Part shown: one piece after another, positions 40,604 to 41,592 of the stretch
How positions within the stretch are numbered: position 1 is the first letter of the stretch
How the letters are laid out: every line of letters starts with the position of its first letter
Assembly: GCA_024280895.1 (NCBI GenBank)
Contig: JAJRPI010000034.1
Location: 1-41,592 of the forward strand
DNA length: 41,592 bases
Direction of reading: 5' to 3'
Source: Alphaproteobacteria bacterium
GTDB lineage: Bacteria; Pseudomonadota; Alphaproteobacteria; Rhizobiales; JAKIUO01
Notes under the pieces: model-generated
Told to the model about the DNA's origin: nothing
The model's database searches: none
The model's input: only the letters and a program-made list of their open reading frames with translations
Made by a program: the position numbers and the translations under genes

Positions 40604-41592
40604 TTAAATTGCGCTGCCAAGCCTTGAGATAAACAAGGATGCCCATTGCCATGCGGCTTCTCCATAGCGACCAAGCGCCAGGCTGGAAATCACCAAAAAT
40701 GTGATAAATCCCAGTTTCTTGAGGCCATTGCCATAATCTTTGGCGATGGAAAGTTCAATGATCTTGTCTGGAATATCGGCAATATGAATATTACCGTCAT
40801 CGTCAACCGTACGGGCTGATATGACCAGTTGCAGCCGCGCCTTTCCTGATTTAACCGGTGTCACATTCCAGCGCCAGACGCCGAAATCAGCATCATTGAT
40901 ATGTCGCTGGTTGCGATCAATCCATTGCGTTTGAGGGGACAGGTTTTCGATATGAAAGCCGCTGCCGGGTGCGCGAAGCTGCACGGTCATGGCTTCGGTT
41001 ACCGCAAGTTCGTGAATATGGTTGGAGCTAAGGTCTTCAAATTCACTATTGATCTCATCCAACTGTTCTCTGGTGATACGCACCTCGGCCCGGCTTGGCT
41101 TATTCATCTTCATTTTGCGCGGTACAGCTTCAACGAGGCGACCTTTTTCGAGAACAGAGCCAGTGGCGGACATGCTTTCATTGCTGCCAAGACTGGATGG
41201 TACCGCGCGGCGCCGTTTGGTATGTCGGTTGTGCTGGTTCAGCTGGGCCGTATTTGGTGTGTCCAAGTGAGCCATGCTGGCGGGATCAACCAGCTGTTCC
41301 ACAGAAGCAAGGACGGGAGCTGGTCTAAGAGCAGCCGGTTGTTTTGATGTAGCGGGCGCGGCAGGTGGGCTTTGATTATTGTTGGCTGGTATTGGTGCCA
41401 ATGTGCTTGGTGCCGTTGGCGGGGGCGTGGAGGGAGTGGGGCTTTCCTCGGATTTAAGCGCGACGTCTTTCAATTTTTTCCCCATATTACCAAATAGGGA
41501 GCGCATGCGCGAGGGAGCCTCGCTTGATGCAGCTTCGCTTGATGCAGCTTCGCTTGATGCAGCTTCGCTTGATGCAGCTTCGCTTGATGCAG
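40604..41592 (-). CDS. Beta-rich domain protein with C-terminal membrane anchor, 5' end outside the window
   Basis: At least 329 codons are in frame, open to the right edge, so the start lies beyond 41592; ATG 41506 is internal to the frame. The order is: EAASS pentapeptide repeats (41519 onward), a Pro/Thr/Ala-rich linker (about 40 residues), and a basic segment (RHTKRRRAVPSSLG). Next come a helical piece (RITREQLDEINSEFEDLSSN) and a beta-rich domain (MTVQLRAPGSGFHIENLSPQ, DFGVWRWNVTPVKSGKARLQ). A membrane helix near the C-terminus (FITFLVISSLALG) ends it. The W-x-W-x-V-x-P...G pattern recurs in large bacterial signalling or effector proteins, as I recall, but I cannot name this domain. It lies 233 bases upstream of the Clp-N gene. 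Confidence 0.7.
   Translation of the reverse strand, partial: ASSEAASSEAASSEAASSEAASSEAPSRMRSLFGNMGKKLKDVALKSEESPTPSTPPPTAPSTLAPIPANNNQSPPAAPATSKQPAALRPAPVLASVEQLVDPASMAHLDTPNTAQLNQHNRHTKRRRAVPSSLGSNESMSATGSVLEKGRLVEAVPRKMKMNKPSRAEVRITREQLDEINSEFEDLSSNHIHELAVTEAMTVQLRAPGSGFHIENLSPQTQWIDRNQRHINDADFGVWRWNVTPVKSGKARLQLVISARTVDDDGNIHIADIPDKIIELSIAKDYGNGLKKLGFITFLVISSLALGRYGEAAWQWASLFISRLGSAI
41519..41592. repeat. 15-bp tandem repeat encoding EAASS, continues past the window
   Basis: The unit CGCTTGATGCAGCTT recurs at least 4.7 times to the right edge with no base change; the inner edge (41519-41521) is a degenerate unit. On the minus strand it is read in frame as Glu-Ala-Ala-Ser-Ser. Identity of the units suggests recent copy-number change, so length may vary between strains. 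Confidence 0.9.

Overview
The window reads as chromosomal DNA of an alphaproteobacterium, most likely a member of the Hyphomicrobiales (Rhizobiales). This rests on protein character and on gene neighbourhoods that I recall as typical of that group: lgt-midA-pgeF-lipoprotein-prs, ubiK facing away from lgt with ybjN and proC behind it, pyrD-arsC, smc next to dsbA-type genes, and fthC followed by a YmdB-type phosphodiesterase. Base composition looks balanced (near 50% GC by eye). No rRNA, tRNA, CRISPR array, prophage or transposase was seen.

Layout. 1-4.5 kb (minus strand): the start of rsmB, running off the left edge; an NfeD/SPFH membrane-microdomain operon with a small membrane protein; ferrochelatase coupled to a PsiE-like protein; and a small exported two-cysteine protein. 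5-9.2 kb (plus): a giant three-part lysophospholipid transporter/acyltransferase/acyl-ACP synthetase fusion and an exported rhodanese with a possible sulfide-responsive operator. 9.3-16 kb (plus): heparinase-like protein, GNAT, purH, a GNAT remnant, fthC, a YmdB-type phosphodiesterase and an unrecognised basic exported protein. A perfect bidirectional terminator separates this from smc and two dsbA paralogues (minus, 16.1-21.1 kb). 21.4-29.2 kb: HAD phosphatase, Trm112-like protein, zapE, a YcxB-like protein coupled to secA, then pyrD, arsC and a small membrane protein. 29.2-30.7 kb is a repeat-rich area in which proC lies between two inverted composite REP-like elements. 30.7-38.3 kb: ybjN, ubiK, an exported metallo-beta-lactamase-fold protein, lgt, midA, pgeF, a lipoprotein with an internal duplication, and prs.

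The most unusual part is the right end (38.4-41.6 kb, minus). One reading frame encodes a Clp-N-like domain followed by ten exact-length 21-residue coiled-coil repeats, but it is cut by a single in-frame TAA. Upstream of it lies an incomplete gene for a protein with a beta-rich domain and a C-terminal membrane anchor. That frame continues through a 15-bp tandem repeat (pentapeptide EAASS) and off the window. I do not recognise this pair as a named system, and it is my main candidate for something undescribed.

Most genes are housekeeping: purine, pyrimidine, folate, proline, haem and PRPP metabolism, protein secretion, lipoprotein maturation, disulfide formation, chromosome organisation and envelope lipid recycling. 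Several neighbours overlap by a few bases (psiE-like/hemH, secA/ycxB-like, lgt/midA, heparinase/GNAT, GNAT remnant/fthC), which suggests translational coupling.
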